Assembly: GCF_041410465.1 (NCBI RefSeq)
Contig: NZ_CP166961.1
Coordinates: 682,001-746,000, forward strand
DNA from: Thalassotalea sp. 273M-4
GTDB taxonomy: Bacteria > Pseudomonadota > Gammaproteobacteria > Enterobacterales > Alteromonadaceae
Direction of reading: 5' to 3'
DNA length: 64,000 nt
The notes under the pieces are model-generated. The model saw nothing but the letters and a program-made list of their open reading frames with translations, was not told the origin of the DNA and did no database searches. Both the position numbers and the translations under genes were made by a program. Shown one piece after another: positions 56,982 to 64,000 of the stretch; position 1 is the stretch's first letter; every line of letters begins with the position of its first letter.

Positions 56982-57406
56982 AAACCGAGTGGGCATTATA
57001 GTGATGAGAAAATAAAGCGCAAGCATTTTTTTTGCTTTAGTCGCAAAAAAATTGTCGTCAAAATGTAAAACCAAGGTGGCTATATGAAAAAGCGAATAAA
57101 GACAGGCGGATATTAAAGCCAATAAAAAAATATGATTAATCTAGGGGGCGGCGCGTTTTCAAAACATCGGCCAATATTCAAAAGCCTGATAAAAATCGAC
57201 GTATTAGGTTTCGTTCGAGGTGATAGTTATTTAAATGTGCACACAATATTCGGTGCTAAATCATCGGCTCGGCTTAAATTAGCGAAATTAAAACAACTGG
57301 GTAAATGCTGCTAAGCGCTCATTTTAACCAATAAAAATGAAGTAAAATAAAACTGAGAAAGTGAAAGATTATAGGATATAGATTGAAGAAGGTAATAGGA
57401 TAAACA
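56982..57406. other. Spacer between the two tRNA blocks
   Basis: 425 bases. Contains the promoter of the downstream block near 56995-57022. A 60-codon plus-strand frame (57132-57314) has no convincing ribosome-binding site or family and is not called. No terminator is clear for the upstream block. Confidence 0.5.
56995..57022 (-). promoter_or_regulatory. Promoter of the downstream tRNA block
   Basis: Minus strand TTGCGC (57022-57017), 16-base spacer, TATAAT (57000-56995), then GCCCACTCGG, a GC-rich discriminator typical of stringently controlled stable-RNA promoters. Confidence 0.8.
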
Positions 57407-57491
<85 letters not shown>

Positions 57492-57587
57492 AGGTAGTTT
57501 ACTGCCTTAAATAAAGGCAAAAAAAAAGCCATTAGGCTTTTCAATATTCAATTACATTAAACTAAATTGAATTTAATTTGGAAGAAG

Positions 57588-57662
57588 TGGCTGGAGTACA
57601 AGGATTTGAACCTTGGAATGACGGGATCAAAACCCGCTGCCTTACCGCTTGGCTATACTCCA
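57588..57662 (-). tRNA. tRNA-Gln (anticodon UUG)
   Basis: 75 bases with encoded CCA, same as the other Gln copies by eye. Preceded on the transcript by another Gln gene 47 bases away. Confidence 0.96.
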
Positions 57663-57709
57663 ACTTTAAACTTCCAACATTGCAACCAATCTCATTATAA
57701 TAAAGAAAT

Positions 57710-57784
57710 TGGCTGGAGTACAAGGATTTGAACCTTGGAATGACGGGATCAAAACCCGCTGCCTTACCGCTTGGCTATACTCCA
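57710..57784 (-). tRNA. tRNA-Gln (anticodon UUG)
   Basis: 75 bases with encoded CCA, same as the other Gln copies by eye. Confidence 0.96.
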
Positions 57785-57793
57785 ACAATGTTA

Positions 57794-57878
<85 letters not shown>

Positions 57879-57882
57879 GATA

Positions 57883-57959
57883 TGGTGGCTACGCCCTGAT
57901 TTGAACAGGGGACCCCATCATTATGAGTGATGTGCTCTAACCAGCTGAGCTACGTAGCC
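57883..57959 (-). tRNA. tRNA-Met (elongator, anticodon CAU)
   Basis: 77 bases with encoded CCA, same as the other Met copy by eye. First tRNA of the upstream block. Confidence 0.96.
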
Positions 57960-58309
57960 ATACCATGCTTTGCTTAGTTGCCCTAAGCAAGTGCGGCGTA
58001 TTATGCAAATCTGACCTGCACTCGTCAACTATTTTTTTGCAAAAAAAGTGACTTTTTTTCTGTTTGCTTAAAGACTCAACAAATCGGTTTAAATATAACC
58101 AGAGGTGAGAGGGGATGCGGCATTGATATCGCATTAGATGGTTTTTAATGTCGCTCAATTTTGCAAACAAGCTATTTTTTCAGTCGCTATACCACCTTAG
58201 TTTAGGACTAATTTTTACCTAATGAGAATATTGGCAAACGTTGACATGGGCATCATGCGATTATCTGCGGTGAACGCGATGCACTTGAGAATTTGCTAGG
58301 ATAACAAAA
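57960..58309. other. Region between the tRNA cluster and the RND pump gene
   Basis: 350 bases containing the promoter of the upstream tRNA block and the likely 3' untranslated end of the RND operon. I found no clear terminator for the RND gene and no supported ORF. Confidence 0.5.
58000..58028 (-). promoter_or_regulatory. Promoter of the upstream tRNA block
   Basis: Minus strand TTGACG (58028-58023), 17-base spacer, CATAAT (58005-58000), then ACGCCGC. Close to the sigma-70 consensus with a GC-rich discriminator. Start of transcription lies about 35 bases before the Met gene. Confidence 0.85.
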
Positions 58310-61300
58310 TCAGAGTACATCGTGTTGCTCTATTTTGGCGCTAAAGGGGCGATGTTTGGCAAACAAGTAGAAACTTGCTGGTACCAAATAAAAAGATAAC
58401 AATGTGGTTAAAACTGTCCCGCCAGCGACCGCAATCGCAAAAGGTGGCCAAAAACCCCCACCGGATAAAATCAACGGCAAAAAGCCAAACGCCGTGGTAA
58501 TGGTGGTGGAGCTAATGTGGCGTGTACAACTTAATACGGCTGTTCGAATCGCGTCTATATTGCCTTTGACCGCTTGCGCACTGGTTTTTAACTCGGCCAA
58601 AATGACAATCGCAGAGTTTATGGCTAACCCCATTAGGCCTAAAAGCGCGATAATGACGGTAAAACCAAAAGGATAATTAAAGACAAATACACTAAGCAAG
58701 CCGAGGCCGGTTGACATCAAGGCTGAGGTAAAAATAATCAAAGAGATCCGAAAAGAATTAAACGACATAACCACGACCGCAATAAGTAAGGTGAAAATCA
58801 CCCCGACACTGCTGAGTAATTTCCCTACCGCTTTATCGCGTGCATCGGCCTCACCACCAATTTCAAGGCTATAGCCCATAGGCAAAGCAAAACCAGATTG
58901 GGTCAGTTTTTGATTGAGCCTATTTAATACCACAGAAGGTAAAATATCGGCACGCAGATAACCTTCTATCACATTGACCCGTTTGCCATTGCGATGTGGG
59001 ATGGCACCAAGGGTAGGACTGATATGAACCTGACTTACTGCCGATAAAGGAATAAAGTCTTGTTGCTGAGCAGAGATAACTGGAAAGTTATCAAGGTGGG
59101 CAAGTGATAAAGCCAATTCTTTAGCGCCTTTTACGCGCACATTAATCGATTCCGTGGCTTCAATAATCGAACCTTGGCTGCTTCCATCAAGCCCTGTCTC
59201 AAGCTGTTTGGCGATATCGGATAAATTTAAATTTAACGAAGCCATAGTATCTTCATCTACCGAGAGCCAAATTTTGGGCATGCCAGAGCTCAAGGTTGCA
59301 CGGGTATGAGTCACATCTTCTGTACTCACTAACATCCGCCTTACTTCATTACCTAAGCGTTGTAACTGATCTAAGTTTGGGCCATAGAGTCGAATTTCTA
59401 TCGGTGCGTTAAATGGTGGTCCTTGTTCTAATTTACGCACCATAATTTGAGCTTGGGGAAATAAGTCATCGAATTGTTTTTGTAATAACGGAATTAATTG
59501 ATTGGCTGCGTCGAAGTCGGTGGTGGTGATCATCGCTTGAGCATAGTTTGGCATACCGTCTTTATTACTGATCAGGTTGTAATAAAATGAAGGTGCACTG
59601 CGACCGATAAACCATTGACTGCTTTTTATTTCGGGGTGTTGTTGTAGCTTTTTGCTGATTTTTTCGGTCATCGACCGGGTCGCAAAAAGACTGGTTTGTG
59701 CTGGCATGTAGACTTCAATTTGAAACATGTCACGATCAGATGAAGGGAAAAATTGTTCATCAAGCTGTTGCGCGACCCAAAAACCCGTACAGGGTAAAAT
59801 GAGCACCAATAAAATGGTGATTTTAGGGTTGGCAAAAGTAAAGTTCAAACTCTGGTTAAACCCCTTTTCGAACCGATTAAAGGCCAAACCATGATGATAC
59901 CAACGGCAGTGTTCTGGGCTGACCTTGATAAATCGACCAGACAATCCTGCTACCACGGTATGAGAAATTACATACGAACCAATAAGGGCAAAAATGACGC
60001 TTAAAGCGATACCGCCAACAAACTCACCAGCATCGCCAGGCATTAAAACGATGGGCATAAACGCTAATATGGTGGTTAATGTCGAACCTAATAAAGGCAT
60101 CCAGAGGTGGCGTATTGCCCGACTAAGAGCGTCAATGCCGCGAATTCCTTGTTGCTTATTTTGCTTTATGGTATCGGCCATCACAATGGCATTATCGACC
60201 ATAATACCAAGGGCTACCACCAAACCGGTTACCGACATTTGGTGAATGGGTAAGCCGTAATAATTCATTACTGTTAAGGTGAACATCACGGTTAATGGCA
60301 AGGAAAGCACCACAATCAATGCAGAGCGCACACCTAAGGTAAAAAATAACACCAAAGCGATTAGGGTAAAGCCCATAATGACATTATTAACCAGATCCGC
60401 CAGTCGGTTTTCGGTGTAGTGATTTTGATTAAACAAGACGTCGACGGCGATGCTATTAGGTAATTGTTGTTGGAATAAAGCAAGTTGTTGCGCCACCTTG
60501 TTTGACCATATATCGACTCGATACTCCTGGACCATTCGAGTGGCGACAACTAGCGCCGGTTGGCCATTGACTATGGCCATTTCGCTAAGAGGGGATTGTA
60601 ATTGCTTACTTACCGTAGCTAGATCACCAACGGTTAAGGTGCTAGAGGGCGATGCGTAAACCGGAATGGCTCGTATACGTTCTAGTGAGTCGAGGGCGCC
60701 ACGGATCTCGATTTGCATTTGGTTATGCTCATTGACTAACTTACCGGCAGGTACTTTGGCATCGGCTTGGCGTATCGCTTGGCTAATTTGTTGCAATGAA
60801 ATGGAGGCCATTGCGGCTTTATCTTGATCGACCTGAACTAACACTTCTTCGTTATTTTGACCGTATATCTCAACAATATCCGTATTTGGCACCAGTCGAA
60901 GTTGAGCCTGTAGCTCCTTGGCGTATCGAGCTAAGGTGATCATGTTGGGGGGGCTGCTTCCTTGCCAATTAAGAGCAATGAGTTGGGTGTAGGCAAACGA
61001 GCGCTCATCATCGAGAGTTGGGGTTGAGGTGCCTGGTGGGAGGTCAACGCTGACATCGTTCAGTAGGTCTCTGATCCTCGAAAAAACTTGCTCAGAGTCG
61101 TTAACCTCACCTTTAAGTTTGACCTGAATAAGCGATATTTGCGCTCTAGAGCTCGAAGCGGTGTATTCTATCTCGGCCAGTTTTTGGATTTTGTGTTCAA
61201 TTTTCTCAGTCACTAAAGTTTCCACTCTTTCGGCACTGGCACCTGGAAAGTGGGTAATGATACTGGCAAAACGATTGGTCATTGAGGGATCTTCCATCCG

Positions 61301-61399
61301 CGGCAATAGATGCAACGATGCAAGGCCAGAGACCATTAATAAAGCAATGATTAAGGTGATAAAGCGGCCATTTTTTACCAATAAATCTATCATCTTCAT
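58310..61399 (-). CDS. RND efflux transporter permease (AcrB/HAE-like)
   Basis: 1029 residues, the standard RND size, with twelve expected membrane helices: TM1 near 15-32, the TM2-6 block about 330-480, TM7 near 525, TM8-12 about 855-1005. Conserved pieces include GLVVALGIMVDNAIVMADTI in TM4 (with the proton-relay Asp) and ALLGLMGLAINSAIVILAEL in TM10. The two large periplasmic loops are present (LPRMEDPSMTNRFASI at the start of the first). Drug or organic-compound export driven by protons is expected. Translated 6 bases after the adaptor; repressed presumably by the divergent TetR protein. No TolC gene is present here. Confidence 0.93.
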   Translation of the reverse strand: MKMIDLLVKNGRFITLIIALLMVSGLASLHLLPRMEDPSMTNRFASIITHFPGASAERVETLVTEKIEHKIQKLAEIEYTASSSRAQISLIQVKLKGEVNDSEQVFSRIRDLLNDVSVDLPPGTSTPTLDDERSFAYTQLIALNWQGSSPPNMITLARYAKELQAQLRLVPNTDIVEIYGQNNEEVLVQVDQDKAAMASISLQQISQAIRQADAKVPAGKLVNEHNQMQIEIRGALDSLERIRAIPVYASPSSTLTVGDLATVSKQLQSPLSEMAIVNGQPALVVATRMVQEYRVDIWSNKVAQQLALFQQQLPNSIAVDVLFNQNHYTENRLADLVNNVIMGFTLIALVLFFTLGVRSALIVVLSLPLTVMFTLTVMNYYGLPIHQMSVTGLVVALGIMVDNAIVMADTIKQNKQQGIRGIDALSRAIRHLWMPLLGSTLTTILAFMPIVLMPGDAGEFVGGIALSVIFALIGSYVISHTVVAGLSGRFIKVSPEHCRWYHHGLAFNRFEKGFNQSLNFTFANPKITILLVLILPCTGFWVAQQLDEQFFPSSDRDMFQIEVYMPAQTSLFATRSMTEKISKKLQQHPEIKSSQWFIGRSAPSFYYNLISNKDGMPNYAQAMITTTDFDAANQLIPLLQKQFDDLFPQAQIMVRKLEQGPPFNAPIEIRLYGPNLDQLQRLGNEVRRMLVSTEDVTHTRATLSSGMPKIWLSVDEDTMASLNLNLSDIAKQLETGLDGSSQGSIIEATESINVRVKGAKELALSLAHLDNFPVISAQQQDFIPLSAVSQVHISPTLGAIPHRNGKRVNVIEGYLRADILPSVVLNRLNQKLTQSGFALPMGYSLEIGGEADARDKAVGKLLSSVGVIFTLLIAVVVMSFNSFRISLIIFTSALMSTGLGLLSVFVFNYPFGFTVIIALLGLMGLAINSAIVILAELKTSAQAVKGNIDAIRTAVLSCTRHISSTTITTAFGFLPLILSGGGFWPPFAIAVAGGTVLTTLLSFYLVPASFYLFAKHRPFSAKIEQHDVL

Positions 61400-61405
61400 G
61401 CGCGA

Positions 61406-62599
61406 CTACTGAATCCTTACCGTTTGTCCTGGCACCAATCTTTGTACACCAGAGACTAAAAACATTAACGAACTGTCTAAATCCGCTTTGATATAAGCTT
61501 TATCCGTTTCAGTATGCAAAACGTCGACGCTTTGAGTGACTAAGGTAAAAAGTTCATTGCCCTCATTAGGGCTATCTGTTGTCAAAGATAAGGTATAAAT
61601 ATTCCAAGTTCCTCGCACTCCGTTAGTAAGGGCTGAAATTGGGATCCAATAACCTGGTTCAGGGTAATATTGGGCAAATTCAAAATAGGCCTTCTGATTA
61701 TCAAACACCTCAAGTTGAGCAGGGATCGCAAAGCGTAATTGCACGGTACGACTGGCTTGATTGATTTGAGTGTTGATGGCAACGTGGTCAACCAAGAACG
61801 CACTACTGTTGATGATTAAGCTATATTGCGACTGTTGTTTAATGCTAGCAATAAGGTGTTGTGGCACACCAACTTTAAGCTCGTAAGCGCCACTTTGCTG
61901 GATTTCAAAAGCGACTTGTTGACTATTAACCACCTCGCCAATATTGATGAAGCGTTTATTTATGATGCCAGTGTAAGGCGCACGAATTTGGGTGCGATCT
62001 ATCTGATATTGTTTGGCCATAATACTGGCTTGCAGTTGCTGTTTGCTTGCGCTTAGCGATTTTAATTGGCTTTTGACTTCATCGACCACTTGTTCAGAGC
62101 TGTAACCTTTTGGCTGTAATGATTGGACTCTGGCTAGGTTGGCATTGGCCAAACTGATTTGTGCCTCAACTTGGTGTAGTTGGGCCTGCAACTGTTTGGC
62201 TTCTATCTCTAAAAGCTCGCTATTTAGAATGGCCAACACTTGCCCTTGTTCGACTTTTTCACCTTCAAATACCGCAATCTGATCCACTCGTCCAGAGACT
62301 TCAACATTGACTTTAGCTCGTTGTTGACTTTGAATGACGCCGCTAAACCTTCGTATGACTTGATAACCCTGTTGTGGCTCTAAGGAGTGGGCGGCCACTT
62401 TGTGATGGTAAGCTGACTCGACATTGTTGGCTGCATTATTGTTCGGGTTACAGCCCATTAGTGCAACAAGGGTTAAGGCAGCGAGCAAGAGTCGAAACAT
62501 CCCGTGGTTAATAACGACGGCGTTTATTTGTTTACTTAAACCTTGGTTGAAAAAGGCAAACTGGTTGTTTAGGTTGTGCCATGGCAAATAAGCAATCAT
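61406..62599 (-). CDS. RND efflux periplasmic adaptor lipoprotein
   Basis: 397 residues from ATG 62599, which has GGAG 4 bases upstream. A lipoprotein signal (FRLLLAALTLVALMGC) begins only at residue 34, so either the protein has an unusually long N-region or translation starts at ATG 62500, where no ribosome-binding site is seen. Mature part: lipoyl halves (GRVDQIAVFEGEKVEQGQVLAILNS; IRAPYTGIINKRFINIGEVV), an alpha-hairpin between them and beta-barrel domains. Connects the RND pump to an outer-membrane channel. Confidence 0.9.
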   Translation of the reverse strand: MIAYLPWHNLNNQFAFFNQGLSKQINAVVINHGMFRLLLAALTLVALMGCNPNNNAANNVESAYHHKVAAHSLEPQQGYQVIRRFSGVIQSQQRAKVNVEVSGRVDQIAVFEGEKVEQGQVLAILNSELLEIEAKQLQAQLHQVEAQISLANANLARVQSLQPKGYSSEQVVDEVKSQLKSLSASKQQLQASIMAKQYQIDRTQIRAPYTGIINKRFINIGEVVNSQQVAFEIQQSGAYELKVGVPQHLIASIKQQSQYSLIINSSAFLVDHVAINTQINQASRTVQLRFAIPAQLEVFDNQKAYFEFAQYYPEPGYWIPISALTNGVRGTWNIYTLSLTTDSPNEGNELFTLVTQSVDVLHTETDKAYIKADLDSSLMFLVSGVQRLVPGQTVRIQ

Positions 62600-62649
62600 A
62601 AATCTCCATCGGCTTAAAGGTAAAAAATACAGTGTAGAGTTAGTTTAGG

Positions 62650-62680
62650 AAAATCAAACTAGACTGTCTAGTTTGATTTT
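62650..62680. promoter_or_regulatory. 31-bp perfect palindrome, probable TetR operator
   Basis: Arms at 62650-62664 and 62666-62680 are exact reverse complements around one central T; the core reads CAAACTAGAC-T-GTCTAGTTTG. It lies between the divergent adaptor and TetR genes and overlaps a TTGATT -35 candidate on the minus strand (with TACACT 15 bases on). Autoregulation and control of the pump are inferred. Confidence 0.8.
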
Positions 62681-62760
62681 TTTTGATTCTTTGATACATT
62701 AAAACCATTGTTTGTTTATACGGCATAATCCGATAACAATTTTTCAGCAGGAGCAAGGCA

Positions 62761-63399
62761 TTGTCAGCGACCAAAACCTGTGGCAACGAGCCACCTAAAA
62801 GTAAAAGCGAGCTTAAGCGAGAGCGTATTTTATTGGCCGCATCGCAATTATTTTGTCAGCTTGGATTTTCTGCGACCAGTATGGACAACGTCGCTCAGCA
62901 AGCAGGGGTGAGCAAGCAGACGGTTTACAGTCATTTTGGCAATAAAGACGAACTGTTTAAAATGGCGGTAACATCGCGTTGCGAGGCCTTTCAAATGAGC
63001 GCCATGTCGAACATCACCCTTGATGATGCCAAAACAACTCTTAACCGTTTTTCCAAAGCCTTTATGCAATTATTGTTATCAGATGAAGGGATGGCCATCC
63101 ACCGTATTTGTATTTTTGAATCGCAAACAAATCCGCATATTTCACAGTTGTTTTTTAGCGCAGGGCCTGAGCCTATTATCGCAGAGTTGACCCGCTTGTT
63201 AAGCTATTATCACAACCAAGGTGTGTTAGTGATCGATGATTGTCATTGTGCCGCGATTCAGTTGTTGTCGATGCTCAGGGGAGAAGCGATGATGCGTAAA
63301 GAATACAACACCCCGACCCAATTAAGTGTCGATGCTATCGATAACTATCTAAAACATTGTGTGCAACTCTTTTTAACAGGGTACCAATATAAAGGTTAA
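62761..63399 (+). CDS. TetR/AcrR-family transcriptional regulator
   Basis: 212 residues with a TTG start at 62761, placed by AGGAG about 8 bases upstream. DNA-binding HTH at about residues 20-65 (ILLAASQLFCQLGFSATSMDNVAQQAGVSKQTVYSHFGNKDELF in pieces). The C-terminal ligand domain is of the TetR_C AefR type. It is divergent from the RND pump genes across a palindromic operator, the standard arrangement for a local pump repressor. Ligand unknown. Confidence 0.92.
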   Translation: MSATKTCGNEPPKSKSELKRERILLAASQLFCQLGFSATSMDNVAQQAGVSKQTVYSHFGNKDELFKMAVTSRCEAFQMSAMSNITLDDAKTTLNRFSKAFMQLLLSDEGMAIHRICIFESQTNPHISQLFFSAGPEPIIAELTRLLSYYHNQGVLVIDDCHCAAIQLLSMLRGEAMMRKEYNTPTQLSVDAIDNYLKHCVQLFLTGYQYKG

Positions 63400-63638
63400 A
63401 GTATGGGCTGGGCCATGCTAAGAGCCCACTTTGAGAAATTAAATACAACAATTTTTGATTTAGGGTTGAAATTGCATTTAGCAAGACATATATCTTTTTT
63501 TAACATTCAAGATAAGTTTTTGTTGGGTTTTTGCTCAACAAGCAAAAAAAATTCAAATTTTCCCTTGTATTGTTTTTATCTATCAGTTTAGTCTTATGAC
63601 TCTCATAATATTAAGGCCTGCATTTTAGGAGTATTAAA

Positions 63639-64000
63639 ATGAGCCAAAACGTACAACCATTAAACAAAAGTGCGCACGCAAATTTAAAGATCAAACCTCA
63701 AGCCAACTTCGCTCATGTTGCTTCTCAGCATTTAGCGCCAGTTGTGGTTCAAGAATTTGCTCGAGCAGCAGCAGAATTTCCAGTTGTTTTTGTTAAAAAC
63801 AGTGAAAATGACACTTTCCAACCTGTAGCTTTATTTGGTGTTAAGCCAGGTGAAAACTTATACACAGCAACTGCTCGTTGGGAAGGTGTTTACGCGCCTG
63901 CCGCCGTTACTCATTTCCCATTATCTTTGGTTCCTGAAAGCAAAGATTCAAATAAATTTATGGTCGTTATTGCTACCGAGACTTCGGTTGTAAACGAAGA
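63639..64000 (+). CDS. SapC-family protein, N-terminal part (cut by window edge)
   Basis: Open from the ATG at 63639 (TTAGGAG 7 bases upstream) to the window end, 120 codons. The sequence FAHVASQHLAPVVVQEFARAAAEFPVVF followed by QPVALFGVKPGENLY matches in pattern the SapC family (PF07277), which is common in marine gammaproteobacteria and sits near S-layer or TonB-dependent receptor genes. Function unproven. Codon use is very regular, suggesting high expression. Confidence 0.75.
   Translation, partial: MSQNVQPLNKSAHANLKIKPQANFAHVASQHLAPVVVQEFARAAAEFPVVFVKNSENDTFQPVALFGVKPGENLYTATARWEGVYAPAAVTHFPLSLVPESKDSNKFMVVIATETSVVNE

Noticed and set aside
57132..57314. 60-codon plus-strand frame in the tRNA spacer
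   Set aside because: No good ribosome-binding site, no recognisable family, and it lies antisense between stable-RNA genes.
63403..63591. 62-codon frame after the TetR gene
   Set aside because: AT-rich, no ribosome-binding site, amino-acid composition looks random (Phe/Leu/Lys-rich).

Overview
The window is bacterial chromosome from a gammaproteobacterium, most likely a marine Alteromonadales of the Colwelliaceae type (Thalassotalea/Colwellia-like). This rests on the moderately AT-rich sequence, ScpAB beside RluB, an unfused trpE-trpG-trpD order with fused trpCF, a DUF2897-type small protein, and gene neighbourhoods that match Escherichia coli and Shewanella from memory (leuS-lptE-holA-nadD-rsfS-rlmH-mrdA-rodA-rlpA-dacA; lnt-corC-ybeY-ybeZ-miaB next to a Met/Leu/Gln tRNA cluster; rnm-yciO divergent from trp). 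No database search was possible, so the taxonomy is inference. I see no prophage, transposase, integrase or CRISPR array. Most of the window is core genome.

Layout. 1-11.5 kb (minus): cell-wall elongation and envelope block, from leuS down to dacA and a cut-off D-alanine aminotransferase. 11.8-16.1 kb (plus): YbeL-like zinc-ribbon protein, a Lon-family protease, a 57-residue membrane protein and a lipoprotein made of perfect 18-residue repeats. 16.1-16.9 kb: gene-free, with two related terminator hairpins, a C-run tract and the promoter and long leader of a cold-shock-type DEAD-box helicase (16.9-18.7 kb). 18.8-20.2 kb: carbonic anhydrase, parvulin, small membrane protein. 20.2-27.3 kb (minus): the whole tryptophan operon trpE-G-D-CF-B-A with a leader peptide holding three consecutive Trp codons, a textbook attenuator, and a further 24-codon ORF coupled to trpE. 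27.5-31.3 kb (plus): rnm, yciO, scpA, scpB, rluB. 31.6-37.8 kb: two small unknown proteins, Ogt and AlkA alkylation-repair enzymes, an SGNH lipoprotein esterase, an FG-GAP protein, an alkyltransferase-like protein and a GST.

37.9-41.0 kb is a reactive-sulfur module: a two-cysteine ArsR/BigR-type regulator, two half-size YeeE/YedE transporters, and a divergent CoA-disulfide-reductase-like enzyme with a rhodanese domain; the shared intergenic region carries three near-identical 15-bp direct repeats. 41.1-41.7 kb is an IbpA-type small heat-shock gene with a sigma-32-type promoter and a ROSE-like leader. Then come an exported thiol peroxidase, a MacAB-like four-gene ABC export system with two different permeases, and an unrecognised 296-residue protein.

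48.8-54.4 kb (minus) is lnt-corC-ybeY-ybeZ-miaB; ubiF lies divergently at 55.3 kb. 56.5-58.0 kb holds nine tRNA genes (four Leu-UAG, three Gln-UUG, two Met-CAU) in two blocks, each with a recognisable sigma-70 promoter. 58.3-63.4 kb is an RND efflux pump and adaptor, divergent from a TetR repressor across a 31-bp perfect palindrome. The window ends inside a SapC-family gene.

The least ordinary items are the coupled small ORF in the trp leader, the BigR-type sulfur module with its operator array, the heat-shock RNA thermometer, the perfect 18-residue repeat lipoprotein, and the paired hairpins plus C-run tract upstream of the helicase.
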